A DNA stretch of 64,000 nt from Lutimonas halocynthiae (GTDB lineage Bacteria > Bacteroidota > Bacteroidia > Flavobacteriales > Flavobacteriaceae). This document shows, in pieces, positions 49,776-58,760 of the stretch. Both the position numbers and the translations under genes were made by a program. Position 1 is the first letter of the stretch. Every line of letters starts with the position of its first letter. The notes under the pieces were generated by a model. It had not been told where the DNA came from. It did no database searches and saw only the letters and a list, made by a program, of their open reading frames with translations. The DNA is taken from assembly GCF_030409835.1 (NCBI RefSeq), contig NZ_JAUFQO010000012.1, positions 218,437-282,436 on the forward strand. Direction: 5' to 3'.

Positions 49776-51428
49776 TTATTTCCAGAAGATTGAATACAAC
49801 GCTACAAGGATCAACATCACCACGAAGGCGCCTATATTAAAGCCTGGACTCGTTTTAAATAGTTCTTTGGTAATTGGAATTGCTTTTTCGTCGTTGGTCC
49901 CTTTGTTTTGAGCTAAACTAATTACGATAATTACAATTGCCGTTAAGATAGCTGAATAACCCATTTGATCCATCCATGGGACATCTACAAAAACAGGACT
50001 GCTTGACCACCCTTTGGGTGCTACTTTGAAATACATGGCGATAGGAATAGAAACTAAAGCACCAATTATGGCAGCTTTGTTGGTCGTCTTTTTCCAGAAC
50101 AGACCCAAGATGAAAACGGCGAGTATTCCCGGACTTACAATGCCTGTGTATTCTTGTATGAATTGAAAAGCCTGGTCTATACCTCCTAATAAGGGGGCCA
50201 TAATACATGCAATGACCAAGGCAACTGCTGCTGAAATCCTTCCCGTGTTAACGGTGGCTTTATCGCTGGCGTTTTTATTGATATACTCTTTGTAAATATC
50301 CATAGTGAATATAGTAGAGGTTGAATTCAACATAGATGCCAGAGAAGAGACAATGGCCGCTGTCAGGGCAGCAAAAGCAACACCCTTTAAGCCGGTTGGT
50401 AAGAACTGTAATAACCAGGGATAAGCTTTATCCGCCTGATCGGCAGAAGGCAAGTTCTTAAGACCAGCTTCACCTAAACGCGCCATGATCTCTGGATCAT
50501 TTACCATAACATAGGCAGCGATACCTGGAATCACTACAATTAAAGGAATAATTAATTTTAAGAAAGCTGCCAGTAAAATACCTTTTTGAGATTCTTTCAG
50601 TGATTTGGCGGCTAAAGTTCTTTGAATGATATATTGATTGAAACCCCAGTAATACAGATTGGCTACCCAAAGGCCACCGACTAATACACCAATACCAGGC
50701 AGGTTCTTATATTCAGGATTTGATTTGTCGAGTATCATTGAAAAACGATCAGGAGCCGCCTCATAAACAGTAGTTAAGCCAGCTATAACACCTTGTCCGT
50801 CAGAAACGGTATCTAAGGCCAGATAGGTAGTAAACAGGCCTCCCAGTACTAAAAAAACAACTTGAATCACATCCGTCCAGGCTACTGCAGAAAGGCCACC
50901 ATAAAGAGAATAAGCCGCTGCAAACAAAGCCAGACCCATTACCCCGTATATCATAGGAATACCCATAATGGTTTCTAAGGCTAAGGAGCCTAAGTATAAT
51001 ACTGAAGCAAGGTTTACAAATACATATAAGGCGATCCAGAAAACAGCAAGGATGGTCTTTAAATTTTTTGAATATCTTTTTTCAACAAACTCAGGAATGG
51101 TATACAGGCCTTTTTCTATGAAAATAGGAAGGAAGTATTTTCCTACGATGATTAAAGTGATGGCAGCCATCCATTCATAAGAGGCGATGGCCAGACCAAG
51201 TGCAAAGCCAGAACCTGACATGCCTATAAACTGTTCGGCTGAAATATTGGCGGCAATCAAAGAAGTACCAATGGCCCACCAGGGTAGTGATTTACCAGCT
51301 AAAAAATAATCTTCAGCGTTTTTTTCATGGCCTTTTTTATCTCTTGAAACCCATAGGCCGACCGATAAAATCAGAATCGCGTAACCAATGAAAATGATAT
51401 AATCAAGTAATTCAAAATTTGTATTCAT
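49776..51428 (-). CDS. Sodium:solute symporter (SGLT-like sugar transporter)
   Basis: 550-residue SSS-family inner-membrane symporter with about 14 helices. It has the Na+-site region SLIAANISAEQFIGMSGSGF, the conserved GGLSAVAWTDVIQ, and the SSLASMLNSTSTIFTMDIYKEY segment typical of SGLT-type sugar carriers. It probably imports galactose with Na+, because galK is 55 bp upstream on the same strand. Confidence 0.9.
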   Translation of the reverse strand: MNTNFELLDYIIFIGYAILILSVGLWVSRDKKGHEKNAEDYFLAGKSLPWWAIGTSLIAANISAEQFIGMSGSGFALGLAIASYEWMAAITLIIVGKYFLPIFIEKGLYTIPEFVEKRYSKNLKTILAVFWIALYVFVNLASVLYLGSLALETIMGIPMIYGVMGLALFAAAYSLYGGLSAVAWTDVIQVVFLVLGGLFTTYLALDTVSDGQGVIAGLTTVYEAAPDRFSMILDKSNPEYKNLPGIGVLVGGLWVANLYYWGFNQYIIQRTLAAKSLKESQKGILLAAFLKLIIPLIVVIPGIAAYVMVNDPEIMARLGEAGLKNLPSADQADKAYPWLLQFLPTGLKGVAFAALTAAIVSSLASMLNSTSTIFTMDIYKEYINKNASDKATVNTGRISAAVALVIACIMAPLLGGIDQAFQFIQEYTGIVSPGILAVFILGLFWKKTTNKAAIIGALVSIPIAMYFKVAPKGWSSSPVFVDVPWMDQMGYSAILTAIVIIVISLAQNKGTNDEKAIPITKELFKTSPGFNIGAFVVMLILVALYSIFWK

Positions 51429-51483
51429 AGAGCAGACTTGTTAGATTCTTTAAACTTAGTCATTTTTATGGTAATTTTTTCAT

Positions 51484-52629
51484 CTAATTGTCTGTAAGAA
51501 GGTGTGTTCCGTCTGAAAGTGCAATGTCATATATTGAACATGATTTACCAAATTGCTGTAGATATGCCTCGCTAACAGATTTGGAATAAGAGGCAACAGC
51601 CTCCTTTTTTATAATGTTGATGGTGCAACCTCCAAAACCACCTCCCATCATTCTCGACCCGGCAATATTCGGGCAGGCTTTGGCTAGGTCAACCAGAAAA
51701 TTCAATTCTTCGCAACTTACCTTGTACTGATTCTGCAGCCCATGATGTGAGGCATAAATCAATTTTCCGAGCCCGTGGATATCATTAGCAGCCATGGCCT
51801 GTCCTGCTTTTTGTACGCGCTCATTTTCCTGGATAACGTAAAGCGCCATTTGAAATTCTTCAGAATTTATTTGATTTGAAATAGCTTCAAGTTTAATTGA
51901 GTCAGCATCTCTCAATGCATTCACTTTTAATAATTTAGAAACTTTTTCACAAACTTCACGACGCTTGTTATAGGCACTGTCAGACAAGCTGTGTTTCACA
52001 TTTGTATTGATCAGTAAGATTTGATACGCATCAAAATCAATGTGGAAGGGGCGTGAACTAATATCTCTGCAATCAAGTAGCAAGGCTGTGTTCTTTTGAC
52101 CAAACATGCTGGCATATTGATCCATAATACCACATTTAACGCCAACGAATTCGTGTTCGGCATTTTGTGAGATAAAGATCATTTCTTCTTTGGAGAGTTT
52201 GAGGCCAAATAATTCATTCAAACCAAAAACAATTGCATTTTCAAGTGCGGCCGAGGAAGAAAGTCCGGCGCCTTCAGGAATGTCTCCACCGAATACCAGA
52301 TTAAAAGGCGCTATCATTTTGCCTTTCTCCTGAATACCGTGAATAACACCCAGGATATAATTGTGCCAGCCGGCTTTTTCAAGTGGTTTAATACTTTCTA
52401 ATGAAAATGTAAAGGACTCGTTCATGTCAATGGCTTCGGCCGTACATTGACCCTCTTTACTAAAACCAAAAGCAGCGTAAATTCCTTTGTCAATGGCCGC
52501 AGGGAATACAAAACCATCGTTATAGTCAGTATGCTCGCCGATTATATTTAATCTGCCGGGTGAAAAGACCAGCATGGGTTTTTGCCCATATTTCTCTTGG
52601 TATGTGGATACTACTTTTTGCCGAACCAT
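51484..52629 (-). CDS. galK: Galactokinase
   Basis: 381-residue GHMP kinase making galactose 1-phosphate from galactose and ATP. Galactokinase signature GRLNIIGEHTDYNDG, ATP loop PEGAGLSSSAALENA, catalytic Asp in CGIMDQYAS, and the C-terminal MMGGGFGGCTINI are all intact. Normal length. It lies between the Nudix-type regulator gene and the sodium symporter gene, giving regulation, uptake and phosphorylation in one unit. No other Leloir-pathway gene is in the window. Confidence 0.96.
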   Translation of the reverse strand: MVRQKVVSTYQEKYGQKPMLVFSPGRLNIIGEHTDYNDGFVFPAAIDKGIYAAFGFSKEGQCTAEAIDMNESFTFSLESIKPLEKAGWHNYILGVIHGIQEKGKMIAPFNLVFGGDIPEGAGLSSSAALENAIVFGLNELFGLKLSKEEMIFISQNAEHEFVGVKCGIMDQYASMFGQKNTALLLDCRDISSRPFHIDFDAYQILLINTNVKHSLSDSAYNKRREVCEKVSKLLKVNALRDADSIKLEAISNQINSEEFQMALYVIQENERVQKAGQAMAANDIHGLGKLIYASHHGLQNQYKVSCEELNFLVDLAKACPNIAGSRMMGGGFGGCTINIIKKEAVASYSKSVSEAYLQQFGKSCSIYDIALSDGTHLLTDN

Positions 52630-52733
52630 ATTCGAAAATTTTGTTGTCTATAAGATAAATGCTCTGCCCTGAATAGGGAAGCTAAAGGTAGTATTTTTTA
52701 TTAAACGTACAGAATACATTTAATATTTTATAA

Positions 52734-53438
52734 TCAAAAGTCGAAGAGAAAATGACGCTCTTTGTTTTTCAGTTTCACCTTCTTTTTAAAAGTATAGAGA
52801 AATGCACCTTTTTTAGAACCTGTTTTGTCTTTAAGATCAGTCTTCTCAATAATATTCAGGGATAGCACCTTTTTTCTAAAGTTTCTCGAATCTCTTTTGG
52901 TCTGGTAGATACTTTCATACAGCGATTGAAGTTGCGGAATCGTAAAATGTTCAGGAAGCAAATTAAAACCAATGGGCTCATGTCTAGCCTTTAATTGAAA
53001 AGCGGCAATAGCATCTTTGACCATATCTCCATGATCAAGAATGAGCTCAGGCATTTCATTGATGTCAAACCATTTGGCATCAAAATCTTCAACGGAGCGA
53101 ATGTTTAATTCATCAATCCTGATTAAGGAATAGAAACCTACTGAGATCACTCTTTCTACCGGATCTCTTTTAACAGCACCATAAGTTCTGAGTTGTTCCA
53201 AATAAATATCGCTAAGCCCTGTGCTCTCCAATAAAATTTGTTTGGCACCATCAACTATAGAGAGATCATTTTGTAAAAATGCACCAATCAAAGACCATTC
53301 ACCCTTTAAAGGCTCAACTTTTCTTCTAAACAGGAGTATTTTTAGTGTCTTGGAGTCAAATCCAAAAATAGAACAATCAACCGCCACCAAAATTTTTTGA
53401 TGCGTACTGTATTTTAAATGTGGATTGATAAGTTTCAT
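52734..53438 (-). CDS. Nudix-domain transcriptional regulator (NrtR/AraR-like)
   Basis: 234 residues. N-terminal Nudix fold (about 1-150) fused to a C-terminal winged helix (about 160-230, FTIPQLQSLYESIYQTKRDSRNFRKKVL). The Nudix box is degraded: where GX5EX7REUXEEXGU is expected the chain reads GAFLQNDLSIVDGAKQILLE, so hydrolysis is unlikely and ligand sensing more likely. Bacteroidota regulators of this type control sugar catabolic operons. Its position before galK and the symporter suggests it controls galactose use. Candidate operators lie just upstream. Confidence 0.85.
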   Translation of the reverse strand: MKLINPHLKYSTHQKILVAVDCSIFGFDSKTLKILLFRRKVEPLKGEWSLIGAFLQNDLSIVDGAKQILLESTGLSDIYLEQLRTYGAVKRDPVERVISVGFYSLIRIDELNIRSVEDFDAKWFDINEMPELILDHGDMVKDAIAAFQLKARHEPIGFNLLPEHFTIPQLQSLYESIYQTKRDSRNFRKKVLSLNIIEKTDLKDKTGSKKGAFLYTFKKKVKLKNKERHFLFDF

Positions 53439-53472
53439 ACTGATATTTACTCCTACAATATAAAATTATTTA

Positions 53473-53487
53473 TGCATTTAAAATGCA
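53473..53487. promoter_or_regulatory. Palindrome upstream of the Nudix regulator
   Basis: TGCATTT-A-AAATGCA, a perfect 7+1+7 palindrome 35 bp before the regulator start, placed where an autoregulatory operator would be. Confidence 0.45.
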
Positions 53488-53517
53488 AGCGAATTCAAAA
53501 AAGCGAAAGTATATTTT

Positions 53518-53544
53518 GGTTTGTTTATTGATGTAAAACAAACC
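53518..53544. promoter_or_regulatory. Inverted repeat between Nudix regulator and tetR
   Basis: GGTTTGTTT, 9-nt spacer, AAACAAACC: perfect 9-bp arms. There is no T run on either side, so an operator is likelier than a terminator, although it could also end the tetR transcript. Confidence 0.4.
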
Positions 53545-53569
53545 ATAGCATTACAGATAATTGAAAAGT

Positions 53570-54244
53570 TTAAGCCAACATTTTAGAGATAAAAAACAAG
53601 AGCATTTTTTCTACTTCTTCATTCTGCCCTTTTTTATTGCTAATGTCAGTTAATCGGGGGAGGTGGTCTGCAAAGTAGAAATGATTGTTGGTCATTTCGT
53701 ATAAATTACTAGCCAGGGCATGCGGATAAGGAAAGTCAGGTTTGATCTCAAGAATCACATCAGATACAGTCGTTACGATTTCCTTATAATTCAGAAAGAA
53801 CCCTTTTTTGTTCTCCTCATCAACACCTTTGGTATGGTATACTTTGGTGCTTTCAGCAATAACTACTTTGTGAAGCGCTGATTCATTAACATAATCTATC
53901 GTCGGGTTTTCTTCACTTATTGAAACAAAGGTATGTAGTATGATTTCCAGTTTCTTTTTTGGGTCTTCAATATTGAAAGTTTTAATTTGTATCATATAAT
54001 TGAGCCATTCCCAATACCAGGATACCAGATAGATGAGCAACAAGTGTTTGTTCTCAAAATAACGGTAAATCGAAGCCTCAGTAGATTTCATCTCTTCAGC
54101 CAGTTTTTTGAAATTGAAGATTTCAAAACCCAATTCATCGATCATAAGGATACTGTGTTTGATGATCCTTTTACCTAATTCGGATTGTTGGGGATCTTTT
54201 AAATACAGACCCGGATTCAATGAAATGCTAATATTTACAGCCAT
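53570..54244 (-). CDS. TetR/AcrR-family transcriptional regulator
   Basis: About 224 residues from the Met at 54244 (230 from 54262). The N-terminal helix-turn-helix (FNFKKLAEEMKSTEASIYRYFENK, about 45-70 in the longer form) has the TetR signature; the C-terminal ligand domain is unassigned. It is divergent from the SulP-carbonic anhydrase genes, with a palindrome between, so it likely controls them and itself. The signal is unknown. Confidence 0.85.
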   Translation of the reverse strand: MAVNISISLNPGLYLKDPQQSELGKRIIKHSILMIDELGFEIFNFKKLAEEMKSTEASIYRYFENKHLLLIYLVSWYWEWLNYMIQIKTFNIEDPKKKLEIILHTFVSISEENPTIDYVNESALHKVVIAESTKVYHTKGVDEENKKGFFLNYKEIVTTVSDVILEIKPDFPYPHALASNLYEMTNNHFYFADHLPRLTDISNKKGQNEEVEKMLLFFISKMLA

Positions 54245-54337
54245 TATGAGACAATTATTCACTGGTTAAAGCTCAAAGTTAAGTAATTATTATTAATTGC
54301 ATAACAATCTTCTATGATATTATAACTTAAATTAATA

Positions 54338-54350
54338 ATAGTAATACTAT
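54338..54350. promoter_or_regulatory. Candidate TetR operator
   Basis: ATAGTA-A-TACTAT, a 6+1+6 palindrome. It lies about 19 bp upstream of the -7 element TATATTTG (54369-54376) and so would cover the -33 region of the sulP promoter. Confidence 0.45.
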
Positions 54351-54368
54351 CATTCGTAAATATTTTAT

Positions 54369-54376
54369 TATATTTG
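54369..54376 (+). promoter_or_regulatory. -7 element of the sulP operon
   Basis: TATATTTG matches TAnnTTTG, 22 bp before the SulP start. Confidence 0.5.
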
Positions 54377-54398
54377 TGTCCTTAAAACATAAGCAAAA

Positions 54399-55994
54399 AT
54401 GAAATCAACAGGAATTTTTAGTAATTTGAAAAGTGACTTTCCAGCGAGTATAGTCGTTTTTTTTGTGGCCCTACCCCTTTGTCTGGGTATTGCCTTGGCT
54501 AGTGGAGCTCCATTATTTTCAGGTATCATTGCTGGTATAATTGGTGGTGTAGTAGTAGGTGCATTGAGTGGATCAAAAATTGGTGTGAGCGGACCAGCTG
54601 CTGGTTTGGCTGCTATTGTATTAACTTCAATAGGTACTTTAGGAGGCTTTGAAAATTTTCTGGTTGCTGTGGTATTAGGAGGTGTTATTCAATTAATTTT
54701 CGGCTTTTTGAGAGCCGGTATTATTGGATATTATTTTCCTTCATCGGTAATTAAAGGGATGCTGACTGGTATTGGTATCATTATTATTTTAAAACAGATT
54801 CCTCACTTTTTTGGATACGATGCAGATCCTGAAGGGGATTTTGCATTTTTTCAAGTAGATGGTCAAAATACTTTTTCTGAGATATTCACCACTTTTAATC
54901 ATATCCAACCCGGTTCGGCTTTAATAGGAATGATCGGTTTGGCAATCTTATTACTTTGGGATAAAGTATTGACAAAAAAGGCCAAAATTTTTCAAGTAAT
55001 ACAAGGCCCTCTCGTTGCAGTGGTAGTTGGAATTATATTTTTCATTGTGACGCAATCTAACGAAGTTTTAGCTGTTTCAGCTTCTCATTTGGTAAGTGTG
55101 CCTGTTCCTACAGGTGTATCTTCGTTTTTAGCCCAGTTTAGCTTTCCTAATTTTGCAGCGATCTCAAATCCTCAGGTTTGGATTGTGGCTTTTACTATAG
55201 CATTGGTAGCGAGTTTGGAAACCTTACTTTGTGTAGAGGCAACTGATAAACTTGACCCACATAAGAACGTTACCCCAACCAATAGAGAGTTATTGGCTCA
55301 GGGAGCGGGTAATATTATTTCAGGAATGATAGGTGGTTTGCCGATTACTCAGGTAATTGTAAGAAGTTCTGCCAATATCCAGTCAGGAGGAAGAACAAAA
55401 ATGTCAGCTATTATTCATGGTTTGTTTCTATTGGGTTCTGTGATATTGATTCCTAACTTGTTGAATAAAATTCCGTTGTCAGTGTTGGCTGCGATTCTGT
55501 TAATTGTTGGTTTTAAACTGGCAAAACCAGGACTTTTCAAAACGATGTATAATTTAGGCTGGAAGCAGTTTGTACCTTTTATAGTAACCGTATTAGGGAT
55601 TATTTTTACTGACCTTCTTGTTGGCATCGGCCTGGGGCTATTGGTAGGTATCATTGTTATTTTGATAAAGAGCTACCAGAATTCACACTTTTTGCATAAA
55701 GAAGGAGAAGATGTTGATGATGGTAAGGTGAAAATGACATTGGCCGAAGAAGTAACATTCTTTAATAAAGGTGCCATTTTAAAGGAGCTTGACCGTTTGC
55801 CTGAAGATTCATTTTTAGAATTAGACGTTACCAAGACCAAGTATCTGGATAATGATATAATAGAGATTTTAGACGATTTTATGCATAAAGCACAAGAACG
55901 TAATATTTCGATTAAGCTGGTTTCTGAAAGAGGTGAAATAGTGAACCCTCACAGTTTTCATGAATTTTTTAATAGTCCGAGAAAGGCTAGTTAA
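54399..55994 (+). CDS. SulP-family anion transporter
   Basis: 531-residue inner-membrane transporter with about 12-14 helices (LPLCLGIALASGAPLFSGI, SGPAAGLAAIV motifs) and a C-terminal STAS domain (about 440-531). SulP members carry sulfate, bicarbonate or other anions. The carbonic anhydrase gene 19 bp downstream points to bicarbonate uptake, as in other SulP-CA pairs. It has its own TAnnTTTG promoter element and is divergent from tetR. Confidence 0.9.
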   Translation: MKSTGIFSNLKSDFPASIVVFFVALPLCLGIALASGAPLFSGIIAGIIGGVVVGALSGSKIGVSGPAAGLAAIVLTSIGTLGGFENFLVAVVLGGVIQLIFGFLRAGIIGYYFPSSVIKGMLTGIGIIIILKQIPHFFGYDADPEGDFAFFQVDGQNTFSEIFTTFNHIQPGSALIGMIGLAILLLWDKVLTKKAKIFQVIQGPLVAVVVGIIFFIVTQSNEVLAVSASHLVSVPVPTGVSSFLAQFSFPNFAAISNPQVWIVAFTIALVASLETLLCVEATDKLDPHKNVTPTNRELLAQGAGNIISGMIGGLPITQVIVRSSANIQSGGRTKMSAIIHGLFLLGSVILIPNLLNKIPLSVLAAILLIVGFKLAKPGLFKTMYNLGWKQFVPFIVTVLGIIFTDLLVGIGLGLLVGIIVILIKSYQNSHFLHKEGEDVDDGKVKMTLAEEVTFFNKGAILKELDRLPEDSFLELDVTKTKYLDNDIIEILDDFMHKAQERNISIKLVSERGEIVNPHSFHEFFNSPRKAS

Positions 55995-56013
55995 TACTCT
56001 AAATAATATACTT

Positions 56014-56637
56014 ATGAATGCACAGACAAAAGAAACCCAATTGGCCCTGAGTCATGATCAAATCATTGATTTGTTAAAGGATGGTAATGCACGTTTTGTA
56101 AACAATAAGAAATCTGACAGGAATCTAAACCTTCAAGTAGAACAGACAAGTGGAGGTCAATTTCCGTTTGCTACAGTATTGAGCTGTATTGATTCAAGAA
56201 TCCCTGTAGAAACTATTTTGGACCAAGGAATAGGTGACCTGTTTAGCGTCAGAATTGCTGGTAATTTTGTGAATGATGACATTCTGGGTAGTATGGAATT
56301 TGCCTGTAAACTGGCAGGGTCAAAGGTTTTGGTTGTAATGGGACACACCTCTTGTGGTGCTGTAAAAGGTGCCTGTGATGGTGCTGAATTAGGTAAGCTA
56401 ACGGGAATGCTCAATAAGATAAAACCAGCGGTGAATGCCGTAGAAAACCCAAAAGAAGCGGCTGCCCGTACTTCAGCAAATCTAGATTTTGTAAATGATG
56501 TGGCCAGAAAAAATGTGGAACTTACGCTAGAGGCCATTAGAAGTGGTAGCGAGGTTTTGGCAGAGATGGAAGCCAAGGGTGAAATTAAATTGATAGGGGC
56601 TATGTATGACGTAGCAACAGGAAAGGTTTCGTTTTAA
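56014..56637 (+). CDS. Beta-class carbonic anhydrase
   Basis: 207-residue enzyme interconverting CO2 and bicarbonate. Zinc ligands Cys58, His111 and Cys114 with the Asp60-Arg62 dyad are all present (SCIDSR and GHTSCGA). The ATG at 56014 is chosen: the open frame extends upstream into the SulP gene, but that segment is not family-like. Encoded directly downstream of SulP and followed by a terminator, so the two form a bicarbonate-supply unit. Confidence 0.94.
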   Translation: MNAQTKETQLALSHDQIIDLLKDGNARFVNNKKSDRNLNLQVEQTSGGQFPFATVLSCIDSRIPVETILDQGIGDLFSVRIAGNFVNDDILGSMEFACKLAGSKVLVVMGHTSCGAVKGACDGAELGKLTGMLNKIKPAVNAVENPKEAAARTSANLDFVNDVARKNVELTLEAIRSGSEVLAEMEAKGEIKLIGAMYDVATGKVSF

Positions 56638-56658
56638 ATCACCTTTTATTTTTATACA

Positions 56659-56687
56659 GAAAGCCCAACTTTGTTTGGGCTTTTTTT
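56659..56687 (+). terminator. Terminator after carbonic anhydrase gene
   Basis: AGCCCAA (56662-56668) and TTGGGCT (56675-56681) form the stem, followed by TTTTTT. Confidence 0.88.
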
Positions 56688-56772
56688 ATGCGATTTATTT
56701 CTGATAATTGACCCAGGTCATTGCAACTTAAGATTGTCTTTGTTAATTTCATAGCTATACAATTTTAATGCC

Positions 56773-57612
56773 ATGCAAACAGAAAATATTTCTAAGGAGA
56801 AACATCCTACAGACGCCAAAAAAGTATTTAGAAAATTAGGGACTTGCTCACGCACGTTGTTTCATATTTTAGATCGTGAATTCGGAAATTTAATGGTGGA
56901 TGAAGAAAGAGCTGCTGATCCGCTCGCCGGAGGGATTATGAAACAAGGTTATCAATGTGGCATGCTCTGGGGTGCTTCATTGGCGGTTGGGGCAGAAGCG
57001 TATAAGACCTGTACGCATACCTCTCAGGCTATTATAGTTGCGGTAGAGGCAACAAGATCATTGATGAATAGTTTTGTTGATCAAGAGCAAACCAGCCAAT
57101 GCTGGGAGATTACCAGATGTGACTTTACAAGTAATTTCAGTTTTGCAAAGTATATGTTGAGTGGTCGTTTTTTACACTGTTTTCAGATGGCTGAAGATTG
57201 GGCACCGGAGGCTGTAGCAGCTGCGCGTAAAGCTTTGGAATCAAAACCACATAATTTTGATTATTCAATGAGTTGTGCCACAGAAGTAGCCAGAAAAATG
57301 GGTGCTAGTGATGAAGAAGCCATTATGGTAGCAGGTTTTGCCGGAGGTTTGGGCCTTGCCGGAAGTGGCTGTGGTGCCTTAAGTGCTGCAATTTGGATGA
57401 GTGCTCTTGAATGGAGCAGAGCCCATGAGAAAGGATCAGCCACTAAAGACCAGCATGGTAAGGAAATTTTAAAATCCTTTTTGCAACAAACTGATGGTCA
57501 GGTTCAATGCAAGGATATTTGTAATAGAAGCTTCGATTCTCTTGATGAGCATACCACTTATATGATGGAGGGCGGTTGCAGTAAGCTCATAGAGCGGCTC
57601 AGCATGGCCTAA
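56773..57612 (+). CDS. C_GCAxxG_C_C-family redox protein
   Basis: 279 residues with many conserved cysteines. The family motif appears as SGCGALSAAIW, with further Cys in YQCGMLWGAS, SQCWEITRCDF, FLHCFQM, MSCATEVARKMG and QCKDICNR. These proteins are predicted redox or metal-binding proteins; no reaction is established. No signal peptide. It stands alone between a terminator and a 426-bp gap. Confidence 0.75.
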   Translation: MQTENISKEKHPTDAKKVFRKLGTCSRTLFHILDREFGNLMVDEERAADPLAGGIMKQGYQCGMLWGASLAVGAEAYKTCTHTSQAIIVAVEATRSLMNSFVDQEQTSQCWEITRCDFTSNFSFAKYMLSGRFLHCFQMAEDWAPEAVAAARKALESKPHNFDYSMSCATEVARKMGASDEEAIMVAGFAGGLGLAGSGCGALSAAIWMSALEWSRAHEKGSATKDQHGKEILKSFLQQTDGQVQCKDICNRSFDSLDEHTTYMMEGGCSKLIERLSMA

Positions 57613-58038
57613 CGCTTTGATTTGTGTTGTTTTTGAATGCCTACTATATTTTGGTGGCTTAGGCTTATTTATATTCAATAAAAATTAAAGAATACGTTAA
57701 ATTTTTAATTTTTTTTTAATAGTTTTAACTTCCATAAGTTGCTGGAATAGTCTCCCCTATAATGTCGATGGATTGAATAACTTGATTGCTTTGTTGTAAT
57801 CGAGCTATACGTTCGTATTGGTTTCTTAAAGAAAGTATTATTGATCATTAGAATGTGATAAATAGCTATGATGCTTACGGAAAACCATAAGATAAATCTA
57901 TAGACAGTTGTTTATTTTACGGTTAATAAGAAGTGTGGGTACTTTTAAGTGTTTTTTTAGGAAAGACATTTGAAAGTGATGTGAGCCGCCGGGGCAAAGC
58001 CATTGGTTATAGCAATTAATTTTTAAACTTCATTGGAA
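57613..58038. other. 426-bp intergenic gap, possibly with a gene remnant
   Basis: No complete gene. On the minus strand a 39-codon open stretch (57725-57844) reads SLRNQYERIARLQQSNQ and continues to IPATYGS before a stop; it looks protein-like, and a second frame just upstream reads as a membrane helix (LWFSVSIIAIYHILMI). Together they could be the frameshifted C-terminus of a lost membrane protein. No promoter or terminator stands out. Confidence 0.3.
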
Positions 58039-58278
58039 ATGGATATAATAGATTGGATCGGTTTTGTAGGTGTTTTTCAAATTCTGCTGGCTTATATTCT
58101 CAATGTCAGAAACATCGTGACTAAAAAGGATCTCAGTTTTATTTTACTGAATTTAATAGGAGCTTCTTTGGCCTGTCTGGCTTCAGTATTGATGAATTAC
58201 TGGCCCTTTATTTTATTGGAAGGTATTTGGGCATTTGTATCGTTGTTATCACTGTTTTCCTATTTTAAGAAGGTTTGA
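58039..58278 (+). CDS. CBU_0592-like small membrane protein
   Basis: 79 residues, three predicted helices, with the family pattern IGFVGVFQILLAYILNV, LNLIGASLACLASVLMNYWPF and LLEGIWAFVSLLSL. Function unknown. The ATG at 58039 is preferred over the TTG at 58033. Its stop is 26 bp before the RlpA-like gene start, so the two may be co-transcribed. Confidence 0.78.
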   Translation: MDIIDWIGFVGVFQILLAYILNVRNIVTKKDLSFILLNLIGASLACLASVLMNYWPFILLEGIWAFVSLLSLFSYFKKV

Positions 58279-58304
58279 TCATCTTGAATAAAAACAAAGC
58301 CATT

Positions 58305-58694
58305 ATGACTAAAAAAATTCATTATTTTAAAAAGAGGTTCTTCATATTATGCTGCTTTATAGGCTTGAGCTTATTTTTTTCTGAAGCAAACTTCGCGCAG
58401 CATACTGAAACTGGACTGGCCTCTTTTTATAGCGATAACCTTCAGGGCAGAATGACTGCCAATGGCGACGTGTACGACAAGATGAAAATGACTGCTGCAC
58501 ATCGCACTTTAGCGTTTAACACGAAAATCAAAGTAACAAATCTGGAGAATAAGAAATCAGTTGTTGTGATTATCAATGATCGGGGTCCTTTTGTGGAAGG
58601 TAGAATTTTGGACCTGTCAAGAGCGGCAGCTGAAAAGCTTGGTTTTGTTGATAAGGGAGTTGTGAAAGTGAAGGTAATTAAGGCTAAAAAATAA
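58305..58694 (+). CDS. rlpA: RlpA-like double-psi beta-barrel protein
   Basis: 129 residues. Signal peptide 1-30 or so (ending NFAQ), then a DPBB fold: TGLASFYSDNLQGRMTANGD, TAAHRTLAFNTKIKVTN, INDRGPFVEGRILDLSRAAAEKLG. This is the RlpA signature (septal or wall-associated lytic transglycosylase), without a SPOR domain. The catalytic Asp in NDRGPF is present; His in AAHRTL is present. ATG at 58305. Confidence 0.88.
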   Translation: MTKKIHYFKKRFFILCCFIGLSLFFSEANFAQHTETGLASFYSDNLQGRMTANGDVYDKMKMTAAHRTLAFNTKIKVTNLENKKSVVVIINDRGPFVEGRILDLSRAAAEKLGFVDKGVVKVKVIKAKK

Positions 58695-58760
58695 TATAAT
58701 TAAATCAACAGTGTTGCGTGATACTGCGCATGGGTTACTGTTACAAAGCATAAAGAATTT

